Source: Cristatella mucedo (Eukaryota; Bryozoa; Phylactolaemata; Cristatellidae). From it: 62,000 nucleotides of DNA. Below the pieces are notes generated by a model. It saw only the letters and a program-made list of their open reading frames with translations, had not been told where the DNA came from and did not search any database. The translations under genes and the position numbers were made by a program. The stretch is taken from positions 670,001 through 732,000 of the forward strand of contig WPIO01000101.1 in the NCBI GenBank assembly GCA_009760855.2, in the 5' to 3' direction. Below are positions 50,763-60,659 of this stretch, in pieces. Numbering within the stretch: position 1 is the stretch's first letter; each line of letters starts with the position of its first letter.

Positions 50763-50903
50763 TCGCTCTCGTGATCACTCGAACTCGTGAAAGTCTCATA
50801 AGACTAGAATATCTATTTTCAAAATCTTTATATATTATAGTAAAACATTTCTGTTGCAATTTTATTTTTATTTAAACAAAATATTTTTACCTTATATAGC
50901 AAG

Positions 50904-51122
50904 ATGGTTTTTCTAATTAAACAAAGAAATTCTTTTACGTCTGAGACAAGGAGATTAATGAATGTTGATTTTGATTTACCAATAACTAAATATGATCGCA
51001 GAACTAAAAGAATTAGAAGAGAAAAAATAATTTCTTCAAATGAAGCGAGAAGATTGATGAGTATTGACTTTGATATTCCTTCTATTAAATACGCTGGTAA
51101 ACTGGAAGACTTAACAAGGTAG
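50904..51122 (+). CDS. Small basic protein with a duplicated motif, viral element
   Basis: A 72-residue frame starting with ATG, rich in Lys and Arg. It contains the motif RRLMNVDFDLPITKY and a second, similar RRLMSIDFDIPSIKY about 35 residues later, joined by a basic linker RRTKRIRREK. I do not recognise the family. It is the first frame inside the element and lies just upstream of the polymerase. Confidence 0.5.
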   Translation: MVFLIKQRNSFTSETRRLMNVDFDLPITKYDRRTKRIRREKIISSNEARRLMSIDFDIPSIKYAGKLEDLTR

Positions 51123-51301
51123 GATTTACTAATCCAATTGTAACTGCTGGTGGTAATACTTTAAATGTTACATATAATACTAAAATGGTTTGGAGATTTC
51201 GAGACTTTAAGAGAATCACTCAGATATCAAACAAAATTATTTCTTAATAGAGTTAGAAAAATATGGTCTTTTATTAGAATTCATTTAGACTATCATTTGA
51301 T

Positions 51302-54300
51302 ATGAAAACTTTTGATACTGGTGAAACGGAGAGAAGAGGTTCTCAATCCAAATCAATTTTAACTATGGATAGCGAATCACCAGATGAAATTTATGACAAA
51401 ATAAGGCTTGCACTTGGTAAAAATTCTGAGCTACTAGTTGAGAGAGGTGATGGTTCTGGTTGGCTATTTATTGGCTTTCACTCCTTTTCAGTAGTTATAT
51501 CTAAATATAATCCAAGTGGTGGTAGTTCATATGTTGAAACCCCTGATTATCTAGCTAAGAAAAAGTGTGTTACTAACCTAAAAAACTATGATGTTGAGTT
51601 TTGCGAACTCTGGTGTGTTTTGAGAGCTCTAAATCCAGTAGAAATAAATAAATGGAAGAAAAATGATTTAAAAAAATACTAAATGAGCAATATCCTAGTT
51701 TAATTAGCGATATCGAGTGGCCTATGAAAGTTAGACACAAATAAACTAGAGAAAGCTATGAATGTTAGCATAAATGTTTACTCGTGTGGGTACAAAGAAT
51801 CAAGAGTTCTCCTTTAAGAGTTGTTAAGAAAGCTGATGAGATTCCAAATAGACATATTAATCTGTTGCTTATAACAAGTGGTGATATCGAACATTATATT
51901 TTGATTAACAATTTTAACGCTTTGTGCAGACCATCTAGTTCTGGAGGAAAAAAATATTGCTGTCATCGATGTTTAAATAGATTTTTTGATAAGACACAAG
52001 TAGATGAACACCTAGAAATATGTGATAGCATAAACTCAGGAACGACAATATATGTAATGCCAGATGAGCATAATTAATTTATATCATTTGATTCATTCAA
52101 GCATCTAAACGTATGTCCTTATGTCTGTTATGCAGACTTTGAATGTTTAGTGCAAAAAGGAGAATGCGATGATCACTTTTCATCACACACACCCTGCTCT
52201 GCCGTAAATGTTATAGTTGACTGGAATGGTAAAGTTGTTTATAAAACTCTTCTAGTTGAGAAAAATTTAGAGAGTAGGATGGAAGATTTAACTGATGCTG
52301 AAATGAAAGCACACGATGATGCAATTTTCTGTTGGATGTGTAAAGGACCATTTAATCAAAGAAATAATGAGATGAGAAAAATATTTGACCATTGTCACTT
52401 AACAAATAAATATAGAGGTGCTGCTCACCATTCATGTAATTTTAAAGCAAGCATGGACTTTTAGAAAATGGCAATTACCTGTTTTATTTCACAACTTTAG
52501 GGAATATGATTCACATATCATTGTTAAAGCATTAGCTAATTTTAGTGTTGAAGCAGAACCAATAGCAAATAATTTAGAGAAGTATATGCTGCTTAAAGTT
52601 GGTGATTTGGTTTTTACAAACAGTATGCAGTTTATGATTGGGTCATTAGATTCTATTGCTTCGACGATGGGAAAAACAATTGATTGCTTTCCAATTTTAA
52701 ATACAGTTTTAAGCGAAAAGTATAAAGGAAAAATCTTAATCTTCTTGCTGTTAAAGGAGAATATCCTTATAAGTTTATGGATTCTTGGGAAAAATTTAAG
52801 TGTGATGCTTTACCGAGTAAGGAATCTTTTTACTCTAATGTTCGTATTGAGGGAATATCAGATGATGATTATGAAAAAGCAAATGATGTTTGGAAAGAAT
52901 CTGATTGCAAGTCATTCATTGATTACCATGATTTATATTTAATCACTGATGTATTGCTATTAGCAGATTGTTTTGAAAGTTTTAGAAAAGGATTGATATC
53001 TAAACTAAAATTAGATCCTGCAAACTTTGTTACAGCACCAAATTTTTCATGGAGCGCTGTGTTTTGGTATTCTGGAGTAAAAATTGAGTTATTAACAAAC
53101 AGAGAGACACATGACACATTCAAAAAAGTCAATTCGTGGTGGTATTTGTCAAGTTAATAGTAGATTAGTTAAAGCAAACAATCCTATGGTACCTGGATAT
53201 GATTCTAGCAAACCCACTACAGCGGACTATGAATATGGCTGCAAGGCTGGTCTTCAAGTCCCAGCGGTTTGAGCACGTGTCACCTTTGCTGAAAGAGCTA
53301 GGATGGTTGCCGGTTGAGCAAAGGATACAGAGCAAAGTTCTTACACTGACCCACAAGGCCCGCAACGTCTTGGGTCCTTCGTACCTAGCTGAACTGCTGC
53401 ATCAGTTTCAGCCTGTTCGCGCCCTCAGGTCCTGTGTGGACAATAAATTAGCTGTCCCATTCCTCCGCTTAAAGACAGTTGGCGACAGAAGCTTTAGCTC
53501 TGCAGGTCCTAGGCTGTGGAACTCGCTTCCACAATTCTTACGCAACGACATCTACTCTCCAACTGCCGACTATGGCACATCTTTTTCAGCGGTCCTGAAC
53601 TGCTACTTCTATGCTACTCACTACCTCAACTGCTCTCCTGACTCTGCTATGCTTCCCACTTTCTCTTTGTTGCGTGAGACGAAGTCTGTTGGCTACCGAA
53701 TGCGTACCGAAAGCCGCTTAGGCTGTGAGTTCGCTATACAAAACTCTCCTGCGTAACACCCACATGGTCTTTTTGACTTTGTGGAGTTACTGATGGAGAT
53801 ACAAACCGACAAGGTGGATTACCTATCAAGATGCTACAAGTTTATACCCAACAACAATGATGGAACTTCTTCCGCAAGGTGAAATTGAAGAGTGTTCAAT
53901 TGATGGATGGAACAGAGAACAAATATTATCATTACCTGATGAGTCGGATGTTGGAGCTTTCTTTGTTGTTGATATTGAATACGATCCTAAAACAAAAGAG
54001 TACTATCATGATTTACACAATGAGTATCCATTATGCGCGTCTAACAGTTGTTGATTGCAGTGAGTATTCTAATTTTCAAAATAAATTTAAAGTAAGTGTG
54101 TGTATTGTTCCAAAACTGATGTGTAATTTTTCATTAGAAAAAGATGATTTAATCCACAATAGATATTTAAAGTTTTGTTTAACGCACGGAATGATAGCTA
54201 CAGTAAAAAAGGTTTATATAAATTTAAGCAATCTAGATGGTTAGAATCATTTATCCAAATGTGTGCTGATATGAAAGCGGCAAATTCGAATAAAAAATTC

Positions 54301-55090
54301 TTGAGAAATCTTTGGAAATTGTTAATGAATGAATTTTATGGTAAAACATGTGAAGATGTTGAAAAAAGAGTAAAAACTTATTTGATTAATGTTATTGTTG
54401 AGATAGGAAATAAAAAGTTTAATAAAAGAATACGAGATCCTAGAATGGTAAACTTTAGAGATTTTAGCAAAACGTTAACAATATTTCAAATGAACCAATC
54501 AAAGACTAGATTAAATAAACCAATGTTTATAGGAAGCGCAATTCTTGATTTATCTAAATTACATATGCAGAAGTTTTATTACGATGTTATAAAACAAAAG
54601 TATAACGAAAAAGTTAAGTTAATCTATACTGATACAGATTCATTCATCATGGATAAAGTAATTGCTGAAGTATGTGCTTTAAGACCAAAACTTTATTCAG
54701 TTAGTATCGTTAATGCAGAAAGAAAAGCAGCTGCAAAAGGAGTTACAAAAGCAGTTTTAACTAAAACAATGGGTCATGAAACTTTTTATAAATTGTTTAA
54801 CAGATAGTGTATCAATCTTCAACAGAAAAACAATTGATGGATTTAAAGAAAAACAGATTAGAAAGTTTTATAAGATATCGCAGAGTAAACATGAGTTATT
54901 CACCAATAAGCTAGAAAAAGTAGCACTATCAGCCTTTGATTCAAAACGATACTGGTTGGATTGTGGAATCTACAGCTACGCTTATGGACACTATGGAATT
55001 GCTGATGCATTGAGTAATAACCTAAATCCAAGACGATGTAATACTTGCAATACTGGTAATATTAATATAGATGCCAAAACAAAAGAGTGA
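51302..55090 (+). pseudogene. Protein-primed type B DNA polymerase, Polinton/adintovirus type, broken
   Basis: PolB replicates the element's DNA. The pieces in order are an N-terminal region (SGWLFIGFHSF, KYNPSGGSSYVETPDYLAKK); a Cys/His segment (CCHRCLNRFFDKTQVDEH); Exo I (ADFEC near 52,135); a His/Cys cluster (FDHCHLTNKYRGAAHHSCN); Exo II (FHNFREYDSH); Exo III (YLITDVLLLADCFESF); palm motif A (DATSLYP near 53,840); motif B (LLMNEFYGKT); motif C (YTDTDSF near 54,630); and a C-terminal WLDCGIYSYAYGHYG. The order and motif forms match Polinton/Maverick and adintovirus polymerases. The frame shifts at least near 51,690, 52,450, 52,740, 53,130, 54,050 and 54,800, and a LINE interrupts it at 53,215-53,801. 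It is therefore not functional as written; some single-base shifts could be sequencing errors. Confidence 0.92.
53209..53807 (+). mobile_element. LINE-A insertion in the polymerase gene with a 6-bp target duplication
   Basis: The insert at 53,215-53,801 encodes the LINE-A reverse transcriptase C-terminus (MNMAARLVFKSQRFEHV, GWLPVEQRIQSKVLTLTHKA, LRSCVDNKLAVPFLRLKTVG) and ends at the family tail ggagata. It is flanked by caaacc at 53,209-53,214 and 53,802-53,807. The insert separates the segment before palm motif A from motif A, and the coding frame on both sides is compatible once the insert and one repeat are discounted. It is GC-richer than its surroundings, as the host repeats are. Confidence 0.92.
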
Positions 55091-55262
55091 AGAAATCATT
55101 GAACCTGAAGCTAAAATAAAAGTCAAACATGATATTCGAGAAACAACAAAAGAGTTATAAGAATTACAAATAGAAATGGAGTATGATAGAGCAGAAGAAG
55201 AGCTAATTTTTGAGATGGCAGGAATAAATTTATATTAATAAAGAAAATTCATTATAATAGAA

Positions 55263-55397
55263 ATGGAAAAAGTTGAAAATGAATATGAATCTGAATATGA
55301 AGAGTCTGATAGTGATGATCCTGATTACAATCCAGAAGAATCAGAATATGAAAGTGAATATGAATACAATTACGTAAATGAAGAAGATGAACTATAA
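55263..55397 (+). CDS. Small acidic, tyrosine-rich protein, viral element
   Basis: A 44-residue frame from ATG to TAA made largely of Glu, Tyr, Ser and Asp (NEYESEYEESDSDDPDYN). No known family. Short acidic ORFs between larger genes are common in such elements; it could also be chance in low-complexity DNA, although the ATG lies shortly after the polymerase end and before the next frame. Confidence 0.4.
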   Translation: MEKVENEYESEYEESDSDDPDYNPEESEYESEYEYNYVNEEDEL

Positions 55398-55417
55398 ACA
55401 ATTTATATTTATACAGA

Positions 55418-55694
55418 ATGGATGTTTCTAGAATTCTGAGTTGCGAAAAATCAAGAGATATCGCTCTTAAAATTTTATCTACAAAAGTTAAAGAGAGTAG
55501 ATCAGAGAATTGTCAAGCATTCACTTGATAAACTTATTCCAGACTTGGATAGCTCACATATTAGTATTCTTGTTGAGATTTGCGATACTTGTGATAAACT
55601 AATGGAATGCAGAAGTGAAATAAATGAAATGCTGGTAGAGGCAGAAAAGAAATCAAAAACTCTAAAAACTAAACAGGGTGTTCAGATTAATTAA
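55418..55694 (+). pseudogene. Small helical protein of about 92 residues, one frameshift
   Basis: Starts MDVSRILSCEKSRDIALKIL and, after a one-base shift near 55,500, continues with IVKHSLDKLIPDLDSSHISI and CDKLMECRSEINEMLVEAEK to a TAA. The composition predicts helices, perhaps a coiled coil. Family not recognised. Confidence 0.45.
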
Positions 55695-55723
55695 TTTTGT
55701 ATTTTTTTATAATAGTATAGGAA

Positions 55724-56305
55724 ATGTCGACAGCAACTGAAGTAACTGATGCTAATCTTGCTACATCTGCAACTCTGCTGAAAGCATATGTTGACTACCT
55801 TGTAAAGTCAAGAATGACTGCTTATGATCAACAAACAATAGACTCAGATATCTCAATTACAGATACTTCTGTTAAAAAGTTTTACATAGATGAATGTGAC
55901 ATCGAAGCGAAAAAGGTAATCGATTCTGGAATGGCAAGTATAACAAGTGATCTTGAAGCAACAGTTAGATCTAAAGTTGATAATCTTCTTGATACACCTG
56001 GAGAAATCTCTGGATATACAACATGGATTGCTAGTCAGTTACCAACACTTTCAACAGTTATCTCAGGCGTTGCAGGAATTAAATTAGATATCTCTGGAAT
56101 TGTTAAGGATGAATGTTATGCAATTCTACCTGACATCTCTGATGGGATAAGTGCTAGACAAAAGGCAACACTTGCTGCTCTAGCCGCTCCAGTTGCTCCA
56201 GTTGCTCCAGAGGTTTTCGCAGATCCGAATGTACCAGTTTCTGATACAATTCCATCAACCACACTGTTAACAATTTATTTATATAGAAATGAATGTAGAA
56301 GCTAG
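55724..56305 (+). CDS. Hypothetical protein of 193 residues, viral element
   Basis: An intact frame, one of the few in the element. The N-terminal half is helical and rich in Ser, Thr and Asp (LLKAYVDYLVKSRMTAYDQQ, DLEATVRSKVDNLLDTPGEI), then SQLPTLSTVISGVAGIKLDI. The C-terminal part holds AALAAPVAPVAPEVF, a Pro/Ala linker. I do not recognise a family. Position between the polymerase and the fibre-like genes, together with preservation, suggests a virion or accessory protein, but this is inference. Confidence 0.6.
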   Translation: MSTATEVTDANLATSATLLKAYVDYLVKSRMTAYDQQTIDSDISITDTSVKKFYIDECDIEAKKVIDSGMASITSDLEATVRSKVDNLLDTPGEISGYTTWIASQLPTLSTVISGVAGIKLDISGIVKDECYAILPDISDGISARQKATLAALAAPVAPVAPEVFADPNVPVSDTIPSTTLLTIYLYRNECRS

Positions 56306-56367
56306 AAGTAAAGATTGTCTAACAGTTGCACAAGGGCAACAAACTATACAAATTTTTCTCATACCCA

Positions 56368-56577
56368 ATGGGGAGAATTGAGAATATTAGGAGTACACTT
56401 TTAGAATAATTAAAATTAGTTTTAGAATACAATGCTTTAAGAGTAGATCATTCAGAAAAAGAAATGGCATATATATTTGCAAAAGTAAGAGATGGATCAA
56501 TCTTTTCAGAGTTTCTTAAAGATTTGAAAATAGATAAAATAAATAGTCTTAAATCAGAAGCATACTCTAAAAAATAG
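56368..56577 (+). pseudogene. Small protein of about 69 residues with one internal stop
   Basis: Reads MGRIENIRSTLLE, then a TAA at codon 14, then LEYNALRVDHSEKEMAYIFA and KVRDGSIFSEFLKDLKIDK to TAG. Family not recognised. It follows the 193-residue gene closely. Confidence 0.4.
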
Positions 56578-56639
56578 AGTTAACAAAACAATTAACAGGA
56601 AAAGAATGTAGTATACCAACAGAGCTTATTAAAGAAAGT

Positions 56640-57689
56640 CTAGCTTGGAGGGTCTAAAAGACCTATTATATAAACATAATCAATATAAGTTAAATTTTTA
56701 GTTGAGAATATTACATCACTAAATAGATTAATTTCAATAACATCTAAATTACTTGGAGTAACAAGATTATAATAGTTTAGAACTGGGAAGTTAATAGTTA
56801 TTGTTATAACATAACTATTGTCTTGGAAATTTAAATAAAACTGTGTTATATAGTCGCTTAATAATAACATATAATCATCTTCAATGCCGTGACAAGCTAC
56901 ATTAAGAAAATTAGAAACATAGAAGTTTGGAGAGTAAAATTTTTGGTCGTAGTCTTTAATTATAAATTTTTTGACCCATCAAATGTTATATTAATTTTCA
57001 TTTTATAATCATCATAGTTTACTCTAGTCATATTTTCATATTTTAATATAATTGTTTTTCTAATTATTTCTTTACTTTCAATAGATAGACTAGCACCAGT
57101 ATCTATACAAGTATAGATAGATCTAACATTCATAAGTTTGATAATACTTATATTAATTTTTAACTTTTGGAAAATTAGTTTTCTAATTAATACATCATGT
57201 AATCTAGCAAAGTAATGATCTTTATTGAAAATGAGGTTACTATCAAAACCTGTTAGATATTCTATCTTACTGAAACTCAAAGGACTTCCATTAATTTGTG
57301 TAGGACCATATGAAATGATATTATAAATATCTCTATTTGCTAGATATATATCAAAAACATCAATTACTTTTTTACCGTTATTTATTTCACCTACAACTAT
57401 TAGTTCATTAACTGTTAAATCACCATTTATTGTGAAATCTGCCTTAGTATCAGTGTACTATTTTGTTGCAATATCATTTCCTTTTATCGGAGTTGATATG
57501 TTAACAAATTTTTTGAGTTTGCAGATATATTTCCTCTTATTACTTGATCTGAATCTTTTCTTAAGTAATTGCTATCAGCAAATGATTTTCCATTAGCTTC
57601 TGATGCATCTATATTGTTTCCAAGATTTACATTTTATTTCCCGACATATCAAGAATTCCAGTCATCTGCAAATTTTTTCTGCTAAGCAT
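56640..57689 (-). pseudogene. Third fibre-like gene, frameshifted
   Basis: Begins MLSRKNLQMTGILDMSGNKM, the same type of repeat as its neighbours, followed in other frames by NLGNNIDASEANGKSFADSN and YLRKDSDQVIRGNISAN. Further down are YLTGFDSNLIFNKDHYFARL, SIYTCIDTGASLSIE and finally TINFPVLNYYNLVTP. Several frameshifts and stops break it. The C-terminal half does not resemble the other two fibre-like proteins and may be its own receptor-contact or trimerisation region; this is inference. Confidence 0.5.
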
Positions 57690-57772
57690 TATACTGCTGC
57701 TATATAAACAATAATATTTATCTCTTTATCAAACAAACTTGCTCCTGATATAAAAGCAGAACTACCAACTAT

Positions 57773-58564
57773 TCATTTATTGTCATTTAAAATATAACCA
57801 ACATACAACTGATCAGCCTGCGGTGTTAGTGTTGATGGTAAAGGCATAAGAACTTTTGTTATTCCAGATACTTCATATGGTACTCCAATAACAGCTACAC
57901 CTCTAAGAATTCTATACATGTTAAGTGGAACGATCCACCTTCCATTGAATGTTTTAGTATATATTTGCGTAGTTAATGATCCATCCATAACTCCTGTAAG
58001 TTTTAAAGTTGTAATATTTCCATTTACTTTTTCTAGATAACCAAGATTTACTCCATCATTCGGATTTACAGGATCATTTTCTATAATAATTGGATTATTA
58101 TTCATATTCAAAGGACCATTCATTATTGCATCATTATATTTTACAAAATTAGCATCCATATATGCAAAAGTTGCAACATTAGTTGCTAAGGATGGTGTTG
58201 CTGCATTAGCAATATTTAATTTTCCTTCTACAAATAAATCTCCGACAACAGCTCCACCAGTTTTTGATATTTTAGTATTTGCATAATCTTTTGTAGCAGC
58301 ATCAATTGGATTAACAGGATTAGCAAGATCTATTACTCCATGATTGTTCATATCAATATCACCATCAGCAGCTGTACCTCTAGATACTTTTGTGACAAAG
58401 TTTGTATCAATATACTTTCTGTTTACAACATCTGCAGGATCAACAGGATCTCCAAGATTTTTTATTAGATTTTGATTCACATTTAAAGACCCATTCATAA
58501 TATCTCCAGTCTTACGAATGTAATTTTTTTGGCTAGATCCTTTTCTACGATATCCAAGCGACAT
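57773..58564 (-). CDS. Fibre-like protein with NMNNN...DPVNPxDxVN repeats
   Basis: An intact frame of 263 residues from the ATG at 58,564; an upstream ATG at 58,603 would add a short hydrophobic leader. It contains at least three repeats of about 30-60 residues: NVNQNLIKNLGDPVDPADVV, MNNHGVIDLANPVNPIDAAT and MNNNPIIIENDPVNPNDGVN, each ending with a Tyr-containing segment. The C-terminal part is NITTLKLTGVMDG to YVGYILNDNK. Such repeats form beta-helical stalks in phage tail fibres and in some Polinton-type elements. A virion spike is the likely role, inferred from repeats only. Confidence 0.7.
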   Translation of the reverse strand: MSLGYRRKGSSQKNYIRKTGDIMNGSLNVNQNLIKNLGDPVDPADVVNRKYIDTNFVTKVSRGTAADGDIDMNNHGVIDLANPVNPIDAATKDYANTKISKTGGAVVGDLFVEGKLNIANAATPSLATNVATFAYMDANFVKYNDAIMNGPLNMNNNPIIIENDPVNPNDGVNLGYLEKVNGNITTLKLTGVMDGSLTTQIYTKTFNGRWIVPLNMYRILRGVAVIGVPYEVSGITKVLMPLPSTLTPQADQLYVGYILNDNK

Positions 58565-58616
58565 TCTATACAATAGTAATAATAAAATCAATATATGTAA
58601 CATTACTTGCAACTCT

Positions 58617-59421
58617 CTAATTATCTATCATATAAATGCATGTCCCATCAAGGTTAATAACTAAAAGAAGAGTACCAGATACACCATAAGTGTTGTCACT
58701 AGTTAACTCTAAAAACGTTCCAGTAGTATTAGAACACCAGAGAATATTGGATACTGTTTGAAAGTTTGCTACTGACCTAGCAACAAAAGTTTTATAAGGT
58801 GTTGCATAGCCAATTATATTTCCTTGCTGATTAAAAACTGCAATATCTGCAGGAGTTTCTTTTAATGTAGAATTTTCTGTTCCTGTTCCATTTACATTAA
58901 TATTAAATATGTTTAGCGGAACAATAGTTGAATCATTTGTAAAACCAGTAAGTCTTAAGTACAAAGTAGAACATTTATAAGAATCAACAGATTGCTTTGT
59001 TACAACATCTGAATTTTTCAAAGAGGTAATTCTGTTTAATCCTAGATCAAGAGTACTATTAGAGTTTCCATTGAAAACTTGAGTCATACTCTTCAGTAAA
59101 CCATAGTTTATTACTTTATAAGGTCTAGAATCTTGATAGACAGTTCCGTCAGCAGATCTTCCAGATATACCAGTTATATATTTACAATTCAACTGGGATA
59201 ACATTTGCGCTATTCTTTGGAAGTAAGTCAGATAAGTTGGAAACAGAAGCTATTTCTCCTGAAACATTAGTTGCTGCAGAATTAAAGAAATCTGAATTTA
59301 GAGCATAATCAAATCTTATTGCATCTCCATCATTTACTGGAAAACTAAGATTTGTAATACTATTTCCATTAGCATCAAGGTCGCTAAAAATATTATCATT
59401 AATCTTACTAACATTGTCCAT
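58617..59421 (-). pseudogene. First fibre-like gene, one frameshift
   Basis: The first part starts MDNVSKINDNIFSDLDANGN and continues SITNLSFPVNDGDAIRFDYA. A shift near 59,190-59,204 leads into LNCKYITGISGRSADGTVYQ, LDLGLNRITSLKNSDVVTKQ and a C-terminal domain ending LLVINLDGTCIYMIDN. The repeat type and the TLYLRLTG segment make it a paralogue of the gene at 57,773-58,564. It starts head to head with the gene at 59,432, 10 bp apart. Confidence 0.65.
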
Positions 59422-59431
59422 TCTTATATAC

Positions 59432-60271
59432 ATGAAGAAAATAAAAGGTGGAGATCTGAAATCTGGCTTAGATACAACAAAAGAAGTATTATCAGGAACA
59501 ACAAATGCAACTGATCTAGGTTCAAAAGCGATAATAAAAGTAGCTCCAAAGATTGCAGTGAGGCTAAGTCTACAAACATCAAATAAGATTGCAACAATTG
59601 TTCCAAAATTCTTTTGGAACAATTGTTGCAATCTTATTTGACATATTTTATTCTTTTAATCTTATTCTATTTATATCTATCTATATTTAATCTTATCTAT
59701 TAATTTAATCTTATTTGACACATTTTTCCTTATTTTACAGTCATTCAAAGTTATTGGAACTGCTACAAAAGCACTTGGCGGATTTCTATCAGGAATAACA
59801 GGAGTTGTAGATCTTGGTTTATTCATAAAAGAAATCGCAGATGATATTGCTTCAGGAAAATATGGCAATGTCTTCTGGAAAGCAATTGCAGATAAAAAAG
59901 AAGGACTGTCAAAAATGGTAGCATCATTAGCGGTTAGATATTACATAAACGAGATTTTGCTCGAAGCAGAAAAAGCTAAATCTGATTGGTACTTAGATCC
60001 TTGTAGGTTTCTTTCAGAGACATTCGGAGAAGAATTAACTTGGGATGCTTCACAACTAGATACAAAGGCTTGGAGTAAGAACTTTCTTGAAGTAAGATCT
60101 GGCGGATTTCTGCCTGCAATTCCTGCAATTATAGCAAGTATAGCTTCTATCATTGGAGCAGTTGGCCTAGGAGTTTCCATAGCAGTAACTGTTGCAGGAT
60201 TGATTAAGAAAATTATTGATGCAACAATGTTTACTGCAAAAGCCCCAAAAATGGATACGCATGAGGAATGA
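59432..60271 (+). CDS. Hydrophobic virion-type protein (adenovirus pX-like), interrupted by an intron or insertion
   Basis: The left part (59,432-59,557) encodes MKKIKGGDLKSGLDTTKEVL and SKAIIKVAPKIA. The right part (from 59,741, same frame) encodes FKVIGTATKALGGFLSGITG, VVDLGLFIKEIADDIASGKY, then FLETFGEEL-type sequence. It ends with a long hydrophobic stretch containing GGFLPAIPAIIASIASIIGA and GLGVSIAVTVAGLIKK, then MDTHEE. The GGFLP-plus-hydrophobic form recalls the small membrane-active core or minor capsid proteins of adenoviruses and adintoviruses. Between the parts lies 183 bp with a perfect hairpin and stops (separate entry). Confidence 0.55.
59579..59641. repeat. Perfect 30-bp-arm hairpin
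   Basis: Arms 59,579-59,608 and 59,612-59,641 are exact complements around a 3-nt loop ttc. Derivatives of aatcttatttgaca recur to 59,722. The left arm is coding sequence of the flanking gene, so this looks like a fold-back duplication. Confidence 0.9.
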
Positions 60272-60659
60272 ATGAGTGCTTTGAGTTTACAGAGTGAAAG
60301 ACTAAAGAATGCAATTGTAGATATAAAAAATATGATAGAATTACTTGATTGAAACATTGATATCGATTTGAGTGACAAAGTGCAGAATAGTGAGTGATGA
60401 AAAACAGATTAGATTGTTTGAAAACAGGAGAAGATTCAGTGGAAAAATCTGGCGTTAGTTATAGCGATGAGTTAAAAAGAGATATAAAAAAATTAGAAAG
60501 TAGTACGATTGGGGGAAAAAAGCACTGCGATTGACACTGCACAAAAGTGAGAGTGCGATGCTACTAGCTAATCTTTTTGCGAAAGGTGCGACACAAGAAC
60601 AAATATATAATGAAATGGTAAAACTAAGAGATGATTTAAAAAGACGCTGCAAAAATTAA
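60272..60659 (+). pseudogene. Small coiled-coil-like protein, degenerate
   Basis: Its ATG directly follows the TGA of the preceding gene. Pieces are MSALSLQSERLKNAIVDIKN, then SGVSYSDELKRDIKKLESST, and after a shift in a gggggaaaaaa run, SESAMLLANLFAKGATQEQI. Stops and frameshifts break it. It ends tail to tail with the HNH relic, overlapping by 4 bp. Confidence 0.4.

Noticed and set aside
59414-59641. The left part of the pX-like gene as a complete 75-codon gene
   Set aside because: Its last codons are the return arm of the hairpin, and the frame resumes at 59,741 with matching phase, so it is better read as part of the longer gene.
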